From contig SCFE01000084.1 in the NCBI GenBank assembly GCA_004352715.1, positions 582,833 through 646,832 of the forward strand: 64,000 bases of DNA. Reading direction: 5' to 3'. This stretch comes from Hofstenia miamia. Its lineage: Eukaryota; Xenacoelomorpha; Acoela. Positions 47,941 to 60,321 of this stretch are shown piece by piece. Under the pieces are notes generated by a model that saw only the letters and a list, made by a program, of their open reading frames with translations, was not told the origin of the DNA and made no database searches. Every line of letters begins with the position of its first letter. Position 1 is the first letter of the stretch. A program made the position numbers and the translations under genes.

Positions 47941-48561
47941 TTATATATATATATATATATATATATATNNNNNNNNNNNNNNNNNNNNNNNNNNNNNNNN
48001 NNNNNNNNNNNNNNNNNNNNNNNNNNNNNNNNNNNNNNNNNNNNNNNNNNNNNNNNNNNNNNNNNNNNNNNNNNNNNNNNNNNNNNNNNNNNNNNNNNNN
48101 NNNNNNNNNNNNNNNNNNNNNNNNNNNNNNNNNNNNNNNNNNNNNNNNNNNNNNNNNNNNNNNNNNNNNNNNNNNNNNNNNNNNNNNNNNNNNNNNNNNN
48201 NNNNNNNNNNNNNNNNNNNNNNNNNNNNNNNNNNNNNNNNNNNNNNNNNNNNNNNNNNNNNNNNNNNNNNNNNNNNNNNNNNNNNNNNNNNNNNNNNNNN
48301 NNNNNNNNNNNNNNNNNNNNNNNNNNNNNNNNNNNNNNNNNNNNNNNNNNNNNNNNNNNNNNNNNNNNNNNNNNNNNNNNNNNNNNNNNNNNNNNNNNNN
48401 NNNNNNNNNNNNNNNNNNNNNNNNNNNNNNNNNNNNNNNNNNNNNNNNNNNNNNNNNNNNNNNNNNNNNNNNNNNNNNNNNNNNNNNNNNNNNNNNNNNN
48501 NNNNNNNNNNNNNNNNNNNNNNNNNNNNNNNNNNNNNNNNNNNNNNNNNNNNNNNNNNNNN
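47941..48561. repeat. TA microsatellite followed by a 593-N gap
   Basis: (TA)13-14 at 47941-47968, then N 47969-48561. It hides the middle of the THAP/SWIM-YqaJ element. Confidence 0.95.
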
Positions 48562-48771
48562 TCATCATAATAGGAGATCACTCTATTGCTCATTTCAAGG
48601 CACTTCACATCAATTAAATAGTCATGTGGTATATTTTACGCAAATATAAACCACATTTGTTAATCTAAAATAATGCTGATTAAGTCGCATATATATTTCA
48701 TGTAAATTTATGCATAACAATTAATTTTATCTGAGTACAATAATTTAGTTTTAGTACTAGCTATTATGTAA

Positions 48772-49677
48772 TCATTCTGCTACCTCAATTCCATGAACAT
48801 TTGAAACGAGATCTATTATGTTCTGTTCAAATAAGAGGCCTCTTTTCATTGATTGTGTTTGCAAGATCTTTCCTCCCAGCACTTTATTTACCAAACAACC
48901 ATCTGCTGTTGAACATCTTGACATCTCATAAATTATCGATGCTGTTATGCGACCAAACCTTAATTTCTTCATGTGTCGCATCTTGATTGGCTCAGTGTCT
49001 CTTGTTCCAAATCTTGTAGAATGGAAGGAAATGCTGATGCTAAAGAATCTTCAAAATGCTGCCAAAAATCATCTGCAGAACCTTTTAAGTGTTTTTTAAA
49101 AGATATTATTAGTGTATCTATGTATGCACTTGATAAAATGGGAAATGACAGAAATTGTGTCATCAATAAATTTTGTAAATTTATAGAAGAGTTTGAGAAA
49201 CTCAATGAATTTGAAAAAACGGATGCCTAAATATGTGTTTGTAGAATTCAAACAAAAAACAATTTACTTTTATGAAAGATGCCTTTGCAAGAGACAGGGT
49301 TCAACACTTCAGCAATACAACCACATAAAAAATGCAACTACATGTTTACATCCCCCTGCTTGGGTAACACACCCCTTACATGTTGCAGACAATATCTCCA
49401 AATTTCTTTCATCCACTTCAATAATGCATTTATAAGGGGAGGAGCTGATCTTGTGTTCCAGAGTAATTAAATATTGCACTGTACAGCAATCTTGAATTTG
49501 CTGCAACTCTACGTAATTTGGCCGCATTGAATTGCTTAATTTAGTGTTTGAAACCTCTGGTTGGCTATAAATTGCAGATTTGGAAAAGAATGATGGGAGC
49601 ATTAAGTCCATTATCATCGGCAAATTTATTAATGTTGCTTTTATCATAACTATACTAAAAGTATTCCAAAACTCCAT
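48772..49677 (-). pseudogene. SWIM zinc finger - YqaJ-type nuclease protein (frameshifted, partial)
   Basis: Read as three overlapping minus-strand frames. 49677-49309 holds a SWIM-like zinc finger, SATCKGCVTQAGGCKHVVAF, after a region with an EVDERNLEIL strand. 49205-48969 is a hydrophilic linker. 48981-48772 holds RFGRITASIIYEMSRC, then a GG loop and SMKRGLLFEQNIID, the N-terminal signature of YqaJ-type (lambda-exonuclease fold) nucleases. The catalytic D..ExK part would lie beyond 48772 towards the gap and is not seen. At least two frameshifts. It starts near the right inverted repeat and reads inward. Confidence 0.65.
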
Positions 49678-49791
49678 TAAAGCTTATTTAAGATTAGTAT
49701 TCTAATAAATTATATAAATCTTTTAAATCTATAAATAAATATTAATGCTTAATGTAAGTGTTTTCCAAGAAATTCTTGCACATTCGGAACT

Positions 49792-49974
49792 TAAGAGGTC
49801 AGAAATGACGTCAAACCAATCAATGTTGGTAATGGGATTAAAACAAAAGTAGTAATATTAAAAAATATAGGAAATTTTAAGAATTGGCAACCATTTTTTT
49901 GAAAATTTCAAATATGAATTATATAAAAATTACATATTTTGAAACATTTCAAAATTTCATGAAAATCCCCCATT
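49792..49974. repeat. Right terminal inverted repeat of the THAP/SWIM-YqaJ element
   Basis: Reverse complement of the left repeat. The outer end is ...gaaaatcccccatt; the inner end is taagaggtcagaaatgacgt. Confidence 0.8.
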
Positions 49975-52900
49975 GTAAGTAAACTCTCCTAAACATGGTA
50001 GGGATTATTATTTTCATTGTCTATTAAGCGCCTAAGAAATTTTTTCAGAACATTTATTTTAACAATGAGTAAATATGATAGATTACTAATGGAGCTATCT
50101 AATTTATACAATATTAGTTATTGTAAAATACAAAAATGAAAGTCATTTATTTAAAATTAGACACAAGCACAGCTATTCTAATACACCAAAATCTAGTTCA
50201 ATACTAAAATAGAGATAGAACTAAATTTTTGATGATATTATAACCAAACACATCAATAATTACAAACCATGTTGGTTCTCATTTAATTTCCATTCTTATT
50301 CTCAAAATTTCCAATTTCATGAAGAAAGTCATTACAGAAAACAAGAGTTAAAATCTAAATAGAGGAGTTTTTGTATGAGAAATAAGCAAGTCCAGGGCTG
50401 AACCACATTATTCCTAACATAAATATTTACCTTGTAGCATATAAGTTAAGCAATGACTATGTTGTAGATTTTCATCTTAAATGTGAAAGCAAGACATCAC
50501 TCTACCTGATAGTCCACATAAATTTCCATTATATGATGATCACCACTATCTGAATTTGCAGTAATCCTGAAATTTTAAAGTTATTCCACCACAGTCTGAA
50601 TCAACCCCAGATTTAATCACTGGAAATCAAAACTGCAATTGTCATTAATCTTTACTTAACTAACACAACTGGTGACACTATTACATAGTGACCACTATTG
50701 TTTAACTTGAACTTGCAGTACTCATAAAAGAACACATTAGTCTTAAAAATGAGTCCTACTATCAAGAACTTTTGATGACAGCTTGCTAAAATTCTATGTG
50801 TTTGATGAGTTAAAAGCTTTTGCATCAATACATGGAAACCATTGCAACACAACTTAGTGTAACATCAGTCTGTAGTTGTTGTTATTTATCAGCCAGCTCA
50901 CTTGATTTTTGTGTTCACTAGTGACTAGTTGTTTTCATGTCTGTGCATATTGTAAATACACATTGTATATATGACACCCAATCATCTGTAAATAGAGAAA
51001 TAGATTAATCATGTTCTCTTGTTCACTATAATCACTGTTGCTCTAGTATATGTTCACCTAAGCAACCTTATGCTTTGATACTAAGTCTTCTGGCAAAGTT
51101 CTCTCTAGATCAACCCAGTGATTTTACATTAGCAGTAATCCTGAAATTCTAAAATCAAACCACCACAGTTCAAATATGCAGCTAATCTGAAATTCTTTAT
51201 CCAAGCCACTGTAATCAGAAATTGCAGTAGTCAACTAGTTTACTTAAATTTAGTAAAATGGTGGCACTATTATATGGAGACCACTACAATTCAATTGTTT
51301 CAGATTACCTATAATCTTTAATTCAATGAATAATTGGTAAAACTTTAATAGGGAAACATTATAACTCAAAGGTAATCATTTTTAGGGTATGCTATATTTA
51401 CAATAATAATTTCAGTCAATCATTAGAGTCCACCATGCACATTCTTTGAATTCACAGTTTTAAATTCAGTAGTCTTAACTGATTGAGAAAAATATTCAAA
51501 TCCAACATCCTCTTTACAAAGCAGCATTGACTTAATTGACTTAATGTTCAGTCATTGTACTACTAAAATGAATTATTTGGTAAATGCTGAAATCTGTGTT
51601 AGTTAAAATAAAACTAATCAAAGAACCATCTTCACAGTTGAATAGTCCATCTTCATGATAGTTAAAGGGCACTATTTTTGACATTACAATTTGATAAAAC
51701 TCTGAACAAAATTTTGCTCATTATTAACAATTTTGCATGCAGTGTCAGAGATGCAAACAATGTAATAAAGAAACTTTCATTGATGATAATTGATTTAAAT
51801 TAATATTTGAATTGCTTCAACACAAAACTCCAAGGAAGTTTTTTGTCCAACACCAAGTGTCAGAGACAAGCAAAATTAGAAAAGAAGTAATGTAGGAAAG
51901 ATGTACATAGTTACCAAAATAAAATAAAAAATTTTCAACTAAATTGAGAATGTTAACGTTTGATACTAGGGAAGCATTCATGCATCATCAATTTTTGCAA
52001 AAATACAACAACCTTGAAAGAGGAAGAAATTGAAGCAAAGAATGAACCATATCAAAAAACATTAAACTCTGTTTGGATAAAGATTTAAAACTGGAACTGC
52101 ACCAATGGAAGTTTGTCTGAATCAAAAAGTACCAAAAGTGAAATTACAGAGTTGTGATTGATTCCAGACACAGGTTCAATAAATCACAAACACCATTAGC
52201 AGAAATCAATTGAAAACACCCTGATTGTGGTGTTGTGATTGAATCCTGTCACAGGGGACAATAGGCAATTCTAAGTGAGTACCAAGATAATAAACACAGA
52301 GAAACAAATAATGATATCTTTCAACTTTAGAAAAAATTCCAAATGTATATCAATTCCACCTATTATATGTAATATTAATAATGGAATCACACATATTCCA
52401 AAATTAAGTGAGATGAATAGGTTAGTGAAACAAATGTGTAATAAATTAACAATAAATGCAGTACTAATAATGACTTTAACAATTGATATAATTGTTTTGA
52501 TGAAAGCAAATGCACAAGAGAGGCACATTCCAAGAATCCTACCATTTGAGTGTGAAGCTTGCCTCTAACTAAAAATGGATAAGTATGATAAACTCAATAA
52601 AATCCTAGAAAATTATTAAGATATATTTAACTTCAGAGAGATCATTTAGGAAAAACTTTATAATAACTACCAGGTATGAGCTGATATGTCAGCAGATCAG
52701 GTGAGTACCAGAAAAATTAAGGCATGAGCATGAAAAGGAAATGAAAGAACTACCTGACAATGATATAATTCAAGTGAATGTCCATATGCTTTGCCAACCA
52801 TGTTAGTAAAACAAGGGAAGATAATAATTTTTAGTAGACTATATAAAGTTAAAAGCAATTACATATAAAACATGCTTATCCATTATTGTAGCATCATCCA

Positions 52901-54059
52901 AATCAACTAAGCTGCTAACATCAAATCAAGAAGAGAATAAGATCAAAGAAGAATTATGATTAGAAATATTATAAAATTATACAATTGGTTAGATTAATTT
53001 ATATCATGCAACCAAGCAAAAATAAGTGTCAACTATGAGAGATTAGTATCTGTTGATAATAATACTTTTGGCAAAACTGAAGGTGTGAAATCACTTCCAT
53101 TATTTTTAGCCGCCATATTGGCAGACAAAAAGTTTAAATTTGAAATCAACAGGTACTTTTTCGAAATTACTATAAATAGATTCAAAACCCTGTAAGCAAT
53201 TGATAAAGAATTTTATTCAAAATTCTTACTTTGTTTTATTGATAAGGTTTGATTATTTAATACAATGTCAAACTAAACAAGTTGTGTTTAATAGTTGTCT
53301 GGATCCATTGTGAGATTGATTCTAGGGTCTTTGTGCCAGATCATGAAAGTGCACTTATGTTAGGTATAGGAGGTTATTCTCTCATTTGTTGACTATCAAT
53401 CTTTTAGTACATGAATTAAAAATAATAGATTCAAAACACAGTTGGATAACTGAAACCTAGGAATGATATCTATAATATTTTAGATCCAAATTATTGACTA
53501 TAACATGACTGATAAAGTGACCAAACATGTACTAATAAGTAACTGTAGGTTAGGAAGCTGTCAAATATTAAACTGATTATTAAAGCCAATATATTTTAGT
53601 AATAGAGCTACATGTAATATTAATCAGCTAGTAACATGTCTGGTTGCATATTCATGAAACACTTTTACAAAATAAAGGCTAATTTGAATTGTGTCTTGTC
53701 TTGAGCAGACACCATGCTAGGATAGGGTACACATAAGTTACATTGTTGAGCTAAAGGGTTGAACTCAACCAAATGGATTATCTGGGAATGAGTGAAACTG
53801 GAAGTGGAGATCAGTTTCAGGCAGATGCCCATTATCAGTCATTGGAGAAGATGCTGTATGGCTTTGTCACCTAAATAATGAATAGTTAAATCTAGTTATG
53901 TTATGTTAACAGAAATACACAACAGCTAAACAATCTGTAGCTAGTAAATCCCTACCCACAAATATACAACTGATGTTATAGAGTACCAAAGGACAAACAG
54001 TAATAATGCCTGGTAGAGGATGTTACATTAGCTCAAATAGAAAATTTGTTGCATGAAGC

Positions 54060-54240
54060 TGCTAAAAACACATATTTCACAATATTAGATCTGTGTAAGG
54101 CATATTTGTAAGTGCTAATGAAGGAAACTGTATTTATAGCTCCACTCAGATTGTATGAATGGTTATACATGCCTTCAGTCTATGTAATGCACAAATTAAA
54201 TTCCAGCATTATGTAATGAAGGTATTAATTGGCAACAAGC
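54060..54240 (+). pseudogene. Gypsy-type reverse transcriptase remnant
   Basis: A translated stretch TYFTILDLCKAY, then KETVFIAPLRLYEWLYMPS, resembles the Gypsy RT block F..LDL..AY.Q......S..KTAF. A stop replaces the residue before VLMKE. No YxDD is visible. Confidence 0.65.
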
Positions 54241-54859
54241 TGACCAATGAAAATAGAGTTAGCAAGTTCAAAAATAACTGAACATTTAAAAAAATTGTAT
54301 GAAACCTTTAAATATTGAATTCAGCAGACTTACATGTTGATTTTGGGAAATTCCATATCATGTGGAAACCAGTTGATTCTTTAGGAAGGATAATAGTTGT
54401 TTGAGTTTTCTCAAGGAAGTCTCAGGTGATTATTTAGCCATTATAGCACAATGGATTGAGACACTCAGTGAGTTTTAATTTCAAATTATACATTGGAAAG
54501 GAAAACTGCATCTAAGCACAGATGTTATTCCAGCATTGCCTGAATACAATCATAATAATGCCAACTAGAAAAAGTATAATGTGAATTCACATTGATTTTG
54601 CATTCCCAATACAAGAATTGCTAGACATTGACATCTGAATCAGAAATTGTAGAAAAGTAACAAAATGATCTAGTGATTAGAGATATAATTAAAAAGATTA
54701 AAGACCTCAAGAGTAATATAAGCAGAAAAGTACATAGATGGTTCCTGTTAAACACAACTGTGTAAAGCTAAACATAAAATCATTCTATTTTACCAATTCC
54801 TGACAACAAGTTCCAAGTATGACATAACAGGTACTAACACAAATGCAATTATACACCTT

Positions 54860-55300
54860 AACAGTTCCCACTATCTACTGTATTAGTTGTTGTGGATAAT
54901 TTTACTAAGTATAGTAGAATTGCCCCATTGAATACAATCACAACTAAGGAAGTGGTGGACACATTAGTTAAAATATAGTGTTTACAGATGGGACCAACTT
55001 TAAATGAATGATTAAAGTTCACAATTCAAATTGAAACTGTTCAATGAATTTATGTGAGTCATGGAAACCATGCATGATATACCAACTGTACATCAACCCC
55101 AAACTAATATTGCTTCAGAATGGTTGAAACTGATTGTTATTAAACTTATACAAGTTATTATTACTAAATTTAGTGGAAAGAACTGGAAAGAGGTAATTAA
55201 AATAATCAAATATTCCTAAATTACATCAGTCCATACAACTACAGATGTAACTCCATTTCAAGTGATGCTTAGTAGAAAGGCATATGCAACACTGAGCATG
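54860..55300 (+). pseudogene. Gypsy-type integrase core remnant
   Basis: LVVVDNFTKYSRIAPLNTIT corresponds to the integrase block ..VVVDHFTKY....P. Downstream frames keep GPTLNE, SHGNHA and an HQPQTN-like piece. Several stops. Confidence 0.65.
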
Positions 55301-56329
55301 CTATATAAAATATTTGAGAGTAAATTGGATAATGAACATATTAAGCAATTGATTACTAATTTTACTGATATACATAATATTGTGGCATAAAGACATTCAA
55401 AACTTTCTATTTCTCAATACTTTATTCAAAAATGACAATTATTAAGTTCAATATTGAGAATTACAAAATTTTTGCCATTAACATTTAGAGGATATGAAAC
55501 AGTGCTATATATTTTTAGTTTTAATAATTTCTGATTGTAGTATCTGCTACCAAGCATTGATGTAGGTTAAATGATTCTTTTAAACTATTGTTTCACATCA
55601 ACCATGGGTAGGGATGTACTCCTGTTAGCTATTTATTGTATATATTTCTGCTATCTTTCTTTAACTGAAATAACTGGATACTATTTAGGTACTCCACCAT
55701 CATAGCTCTGCTTTATGAATAGTTTAAGTGTGGCCTCAATCCAACCCTGATCTCTGCATCATCTCATTTGTGTTTCCATAGCAATCTAGGTGGCTTTGTA
55801 CCTCAGCTCAACAAAGTTCTTATGTGCTCCCTATCCCAACTCAGTGTAGTTCTCAATGCTAATTGTAACTGACTTAGACTCATTTTGTACTGTGTATTTA
55901 ATTTACTTTGCAACATTGCAATGTCACTAGCTGCTTAATAATTATTACTTTAGCTATTACCAAAAACTACTGGCTTTAATTAAGTTAATATAATTAAGTT
56001 ACTTAATAATTTGCAGCTTCCTACCTTACATTTAAATAACATAATACATGCTCAGTCAATTTATCAGTTTATTATAGGTCACCTAAGTCTTGTAGAAACG
56101 TTGGCTGTTGTAGAATCGTGGGCTGTAATTGTACTAGAAACTAATTGACTCTGCAGAAGGTTTGACATAGAAAATGACAGCCCTGATTCTGGGAAAACAG
56201 GTAAAGAGAAAATAAACTAATATAAACGTTGGTAATTCATCCAAGTATTTGATACTTTAGATAGCTCCAAGATGACCAACTAACATGGCTTCCAGCCAAA
56301 GCAGAGTCTTTAGAAACAGTTGAGTGCTC

Positions 56330-57281
56330 NNNNNNNNNNNNNNNNNNNNNNNNNNNNNNNNNNNNNNNNNNNNNNNNNNNNNNNNNNNNNNNNNNNNNNN
56401 NNNNNNNNNNNNNNNNNNNNNNNNNNNNNNNNNNNNNNNNNNNNNNNNNNNNNNNNNNNNNNNNNNNNNNNNNNNNNNNNNNNNNNNNNNNNNNNNNNNN
56501 NNNNNNNNNNNNNNNNNNNNNNNNNNNNNNNNNNNNNNNNNNNNNNNNNNNNNNNNNNNNNNNNNNNNNNNNNNNNNNNNNNNNNNNNNNNNNNNNNNNN
56601 NNNNNNNNNNNNNNNNNNNNNNNNNNNNNNNNNNNNNNNNNNNNNNNNNNNNNNNNNNNNNNNNNNNNNNNNNNNNNNNNNNNNNNNNNNNNNNNNNNNN
56701 NNNNNNNNNNNNNNNNNNNNNNNNNNNNNNNNNNNNNNNNNNNNNNNNNNNNNNNNNNNNNNNNNNNNNNNNNNNNNNNNNNNNNNNNNNNNNNNNNNNN
56801 NNNNNNNNNNNNNNNNNNNNNNNNNNNNNNNNNNNNNNNNNNNNNNNNNNNNNNNNNNNNNNNNNNNNNNNNNNNNNNNNNNNNNNNNNNNNNNNNNNNN
56901 NNNNNNNNNNNNNNNNNNNNNNNNNNNNNNNNNNNNNNNNNNNNNNNNNNNNNNNNNNNNNNNNNNNNNNNNNNNNNNNNNNNNNNNNNNNNNNNNNNNN
57001 NNNNNNNNNNNNNNNNNNNNNNNNNNNNNNNNNNNNNNNNNNNNNNNNNNNNNNNNNNNNNNNNNNNNNNNNNNNNNNNNNNNNNNNNNNNNNNNNNNNN
57101 NNNNNNNNNNNNNNNNNNNNNNNNNNNNNNNNNNNNNNNNNNNNNNNNNNNNNNNNNNNNNNNNNNNNNNNNNNNNNNNNNNNNNNNNNNNNNNNNNNNN
57201 NNNNNNNNNNNNNNNNNNNNNNNNNNNNNNNNNNNNNNNNNNNNNNNNNNNNNNNNNNNNNNNNNNNNNNNNNNNNNNNNN
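56330..57281. other. Assembly gap (952 N)
   Basis: Run of N between the CpG-void tract and the LTR of the minus-strand Gypsy-type element. Confidence 1.
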
Positions 57282-57621
57282 AGTAATGGAGAGAAAAGTA
57301 GACAGTAATTGAAGCTAGATAAAATCTATTAACCTTTCTCAACAATGTTCCTCATTTTATACATGGTTAAAACAATAAATAACTACCTGTCTTAGTTTAC
57401 AATCACAGTTAATCATTAGCTATTCATGTTATCAATTTCCCTCGCAAATCAAATTCAATTTGAGCAACACGTTTAGCACCATCGAGGGGACATGAGTTCT
57501 TTCGTAAACCTGAGCTCGAACTAACCAAATAAAATAACTCTGACGTCATGATGACGTTAATACAAAAAAGAATAAAAATCAACTAAATAATAATCACGAA
57601 ATTTCCCAGAGTGACTCTACA
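57282..57621 (-). repeat. 3' LTR (5' portion) of the minus-strand Gypsy-type element
   Basis: On the minus strand, a polypurine tract AAAGGGGGGCG (57632-57622) is followed directly by TGTAGAGTCACTC, the expected TG start of an LTR. The rest runs into the 952-N gap. It contains the palindrome tgacgtcatgatgacgtta. No second LTR copy is visible in the window. Confidence 0.65.
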
Positions 57622-57632
57622 CGCCCCCCTTT
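57622..57632 (-). promoter_or_regulatory. Polypurine tract (plus-strand primer site)
   Basis: AAAGGGGGGCG on the minus strand, 8 nt after the stop codon of the third ORF and abutting the LTR start. Confidence 0.65.
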
Positions 57633-57639
57633 GCTCAAA

Positions 57640-60250
57640 TTAATTTGGCAGCAACAGGTGGAGAGTAGGACCTGACACGATGCATTGAGTAGCCATCACC
57701 ATCTTCATCGCTAGTTCACCTTCCCATTGTTCTAATTCAGCATACTGTGGTTCACGTGATATTTGCATTAAGACCTCCCTCTGTGTGACCACTTCATCTT
57801 TCAGCTTGAAATAGTGGATTGTCAGCAACTGGTTGCTGATGGGACAATTTTTGTGAAATCTTTTGTAGAGGCGAAATCCTTTCATAGCAATCATTAATGT
57901 CATTAATGCGTCGGTGTTGGAGGTGTGAGCATCCTCAGATCAAATTCAGGTGTTCAAACACCTCTCGCAATGACCCCATATGGGTCGCATGATCCATGAA
58001 TAAAGAACAAAACTCCTGTACCTGACTTAGTGTCATCTCATCAGGATTGGAAACATCAGCGTGAAGCATTGTGATTATTTCAATACGTTTTGTCACATCG
58101 TAATATCTGGTGGTTGTTTCTACTTTATTGATCCACATAAGGTCTCCAGCAGATTGAAAAAGAATTAACACTCTAGGGTCAGTAGTTTGTATGACATTGT
58201 GGATCTTCCTCAATTGTTCACTAATGGTGGTTCCTTTATTAAAGACATCGCAGATTGTTAATTTTCCATCTAGAAAAATTCTCTCCTTATTATCACCAGC
58301 TAGTAACTTGCCACAGGCCTGCTTGTATTTGTCAGATCTCATCATTTTATTCGCTTCTGTGGCAGTACTTACGTAATTCATTTTATCAGGAAAGTGGGCT
58401 GAGATTTTTTTCTTGTTCTTCTTCACTCACCATTTTGGTTGAATCAGCGGAGTCTCCACACAGGGGGGTGGGATACATAGAAGATTTTCCTTCCGAATTT
58501 TATTCTCTAAATTGGCAAATTGACACTTAGTTTGTAAACTGGTGGTTCCAATAGTTACAGGATAATTGACCTGTGCATTCTTAATTGTGTCCCAGAATTG
58601 ATTTCTTAATCCAGATTTACGCAACTCCTCGATTTGTTTGTTTGAAATCTTTACTCTAGCAGTGGTGCATTCTACTTCCAAAGCTACTTGTCGCCCTGGA
58701 GATTGAAGAATGACCAGCTCCTCTTTCGAAAACATTTTGGTTAAACACCATTTCATCATGCCCAGCACGTCCTTTTCAGTGTTTTCCACTAGCACTCTCT
58801 TGTGAATTGTCAACCCTGTATCAAAATCAGATGGGTCATGCTCTACCATGAGGATCCTTTCATTTTCAGTAATAGACCATTGAGGTGTAGGTTGAGGTGA
58901 TCCTCCAAATTTCTCTAAATTCACTTTCTCGATAAGATCTCGAATGTGGGGAGATAATTGCACTGATGACGTAGCCAATAGTTCTTCTTCTCTGAAAAAC
59001 TGTTCTGGGGTCTTCATGACCTGTTCAAATATGGTGATAGGAATTATTCTCCCTTCTTTCTTAACTTGTCTGGCGGATTCTGCAAATTGTCCATATCCGC
59101 ATTCTGGGTAAGATATTTGGTGTCCATCAAAGAATTTTTCGTTCTTTTCTATCACATCTCTCGTTCTGACTAACTCCAAAAACGTTTTCATGGAACCAGG
59201 TTTCCTTTCAACTAATTGTTTGGTGCTTAACGGGGCATTCTCTGAAGAAAAGATGGCAAACTTGGTTTCGGCAGTGGCGCCCCACATGTACTTTTTCATA
59301 GTTTCGGAGAAAATATTTATGTCCAACTGACAAATTCCCAACCTGTTACTAATCAACATAATTGACGCAATTTCTATCTGCTCCATTATTTGTTCATCCT
59401 GAACTTCATGAATTCTCAAAAAAATAAATAACCAACAGGTTTGGGAAATCAATATTGACTGATTCAAAACTTCTTATTGTACTGCCACTATTTAAAAACA
59501 TGCAGAGGTTATGTATGGAAAAGTCTTCGTCAAAGAAAACTTGAACTGTGCTTCGCCAATATAACCGGCTGATTTCTTTGAGCATGCTGGAATCATAGCA
59601 AATAATACAATTTATTAGTGGACGTTTTTCTGCATCAATTATGAAAGGTATTATATCGACTGAACAACTTAACTTTTTGGTGTTGTAGGTCCATTGTAAT
59701 TGATTCTGAGTAGCCTCTGAAATGTCATCATGAATATAATGCACTGCTCAACGTGGAGCTATAAAGTAGGGGTGTAATGTATCCGCACCAACTGTAGACA
59801 TCCTTTTCTTGCGTTCTTCCATTTTCTGAGACCTAACTGATGAAGTAATGGAAGTATCAGAGGTTGAGGGGGCTATCGAATCACTCTTGGGGGATATATT
59901 TACAGTTTGAATTACACTAAAAGGGTTACGTAAAGTTTTAGGTTTTACAGTTTGTGAAGGTGATTGTGCCAGCTCTGCTCATGCGTGTGGAGGTACGTAT
60001 CCCCCCATGGAGTAGCGAGATGAGGACGGTGTAGATGCTATCTGCTCACCTAAGCGTGGAGCTATGTATCACCCACACGGTATAGGGTTCTCCTCAGCAC
60101 CTTCATGTCGTCCTCATTTGTGAGCCTCATCGCGCCTGGATGAGGAGGAACCATCGTGACTAACCTCCATCTTTCATCTCACTCTGCGTCGACGGGATGG
60201 AGGAGCTGGCGACTTGCGTTTCTTCCCTATCGGTATCATTCCTAAACATA
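57640..60250 (-). pseudogene. Third ORF of the Gypsy-type element, unknown function, broken
   Basis: About 865 codons on the minus strand between integrase and the polypurine tract. The N-terminal part is Arg/Ser/Pro-rich and disordered (APPSRRRRVR, YIAPRLGEQ, SSSRYSMGGYVPPHA). The remainder looks globular (intact frames 59467-58427, 58426-57935, 57903-57640), ending GPTLHLLLPN. One segment, CLTKMFSKEELVILQSPGRQ, weakly recalls a BEN domain. There is no signal peptide, membrane segment or CCHC knuckle, so it is not an evident env or gag. Lesions: in-frame TGA at 60174, 60114, 60069, 59979, 59748 and 58427, each where Arg (CGA) would fit; frameshifts near 59430 (in a T7 run) and near 57940. 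Confidence 0.6.
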
Positions 60251-60321
60251 TCTATAAGGTTAAGGTCCCAAATATTGGGCTCGTAAGTTTGATTAACTCT
60301 AGTGTGCCTTGAAGGCAAAAC

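Larger units (their letters stand above)
45883..49974. mobile_element. 4.1-kb DNA element with long terminal inverted repeats, THAP and SWIM-YqaJ coding parts
   Basis: 45883-46063 and 49792-49974 are imperfect inverted repeats of about 180 bp, both starting AATGGGGGAT at the outer edge and containing tcatgaaattttgaaatg and gttttaatcccatta. Inside lie a THAP-domain exon on the plus strand (46916), and SWIM zinc-finger plus YqaJ-type nuclease coding sequence on the minus strand (49677-48772), so the two coding parts face each other. A 235-bp MITE, an APE endonuclease scrap, two tRNA-like sequences and a 593-N gap are nested inside. No clear target-site duplication was found. THAP is the DNA-binding domain of P-element and Kolobok transposases. 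THAP, SWIM and YqaJ occur together in proteins of some animal repeats. The element family is not assigned. Confidence 0.65.
50029..56098 (+). mobile_element. Decayed LTR (Gypsy-type) retrotransposon in a CpG-void tract
   Basis: Plus-strand fragments in order: a reverse-transcriptase piece at about 54075-54240 reading FTILDLCKAYL-like and ETVFIAPL; an integrase core at about 54880-55120 reading LVVVDNFTKYSRIAPL and TTKEVVDTLVKI; weak protease/gag-like frames upstream. Stops are frequent. Only three CpG dinucleotides occur in about 6 kb (51957, 53111, 53162). Two related segments at about 50540-50720 and 51110-51300 (both containing gtaatcctgaaatt and accaccacagt) may be LTR or subterminal repeats. 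The element ends are not defined. Confidence 0.65.

Noticed and set aside
47861-48649. ORFs through the 593-N gap, one starting MMDLAGVEPANVP
   Set aside because: The frame is N and (TA)n. The AGVEPA start is simply a translated antisense tRNA T arm, seen in the tRNA-like sequence at 47865-47933.
52271-52568. Overlapping 85-97 codon ORFs on both strands in the CpG-void tract
   Set aside because: Mirror-image hydrophobic/AT-rich frames inside a decayed retroelement; no domain.
56257-57345. 320-362 codon ORFs at the 952-N gap
   Set aside because: Almost entirely undefined residues; no evidence of coding.
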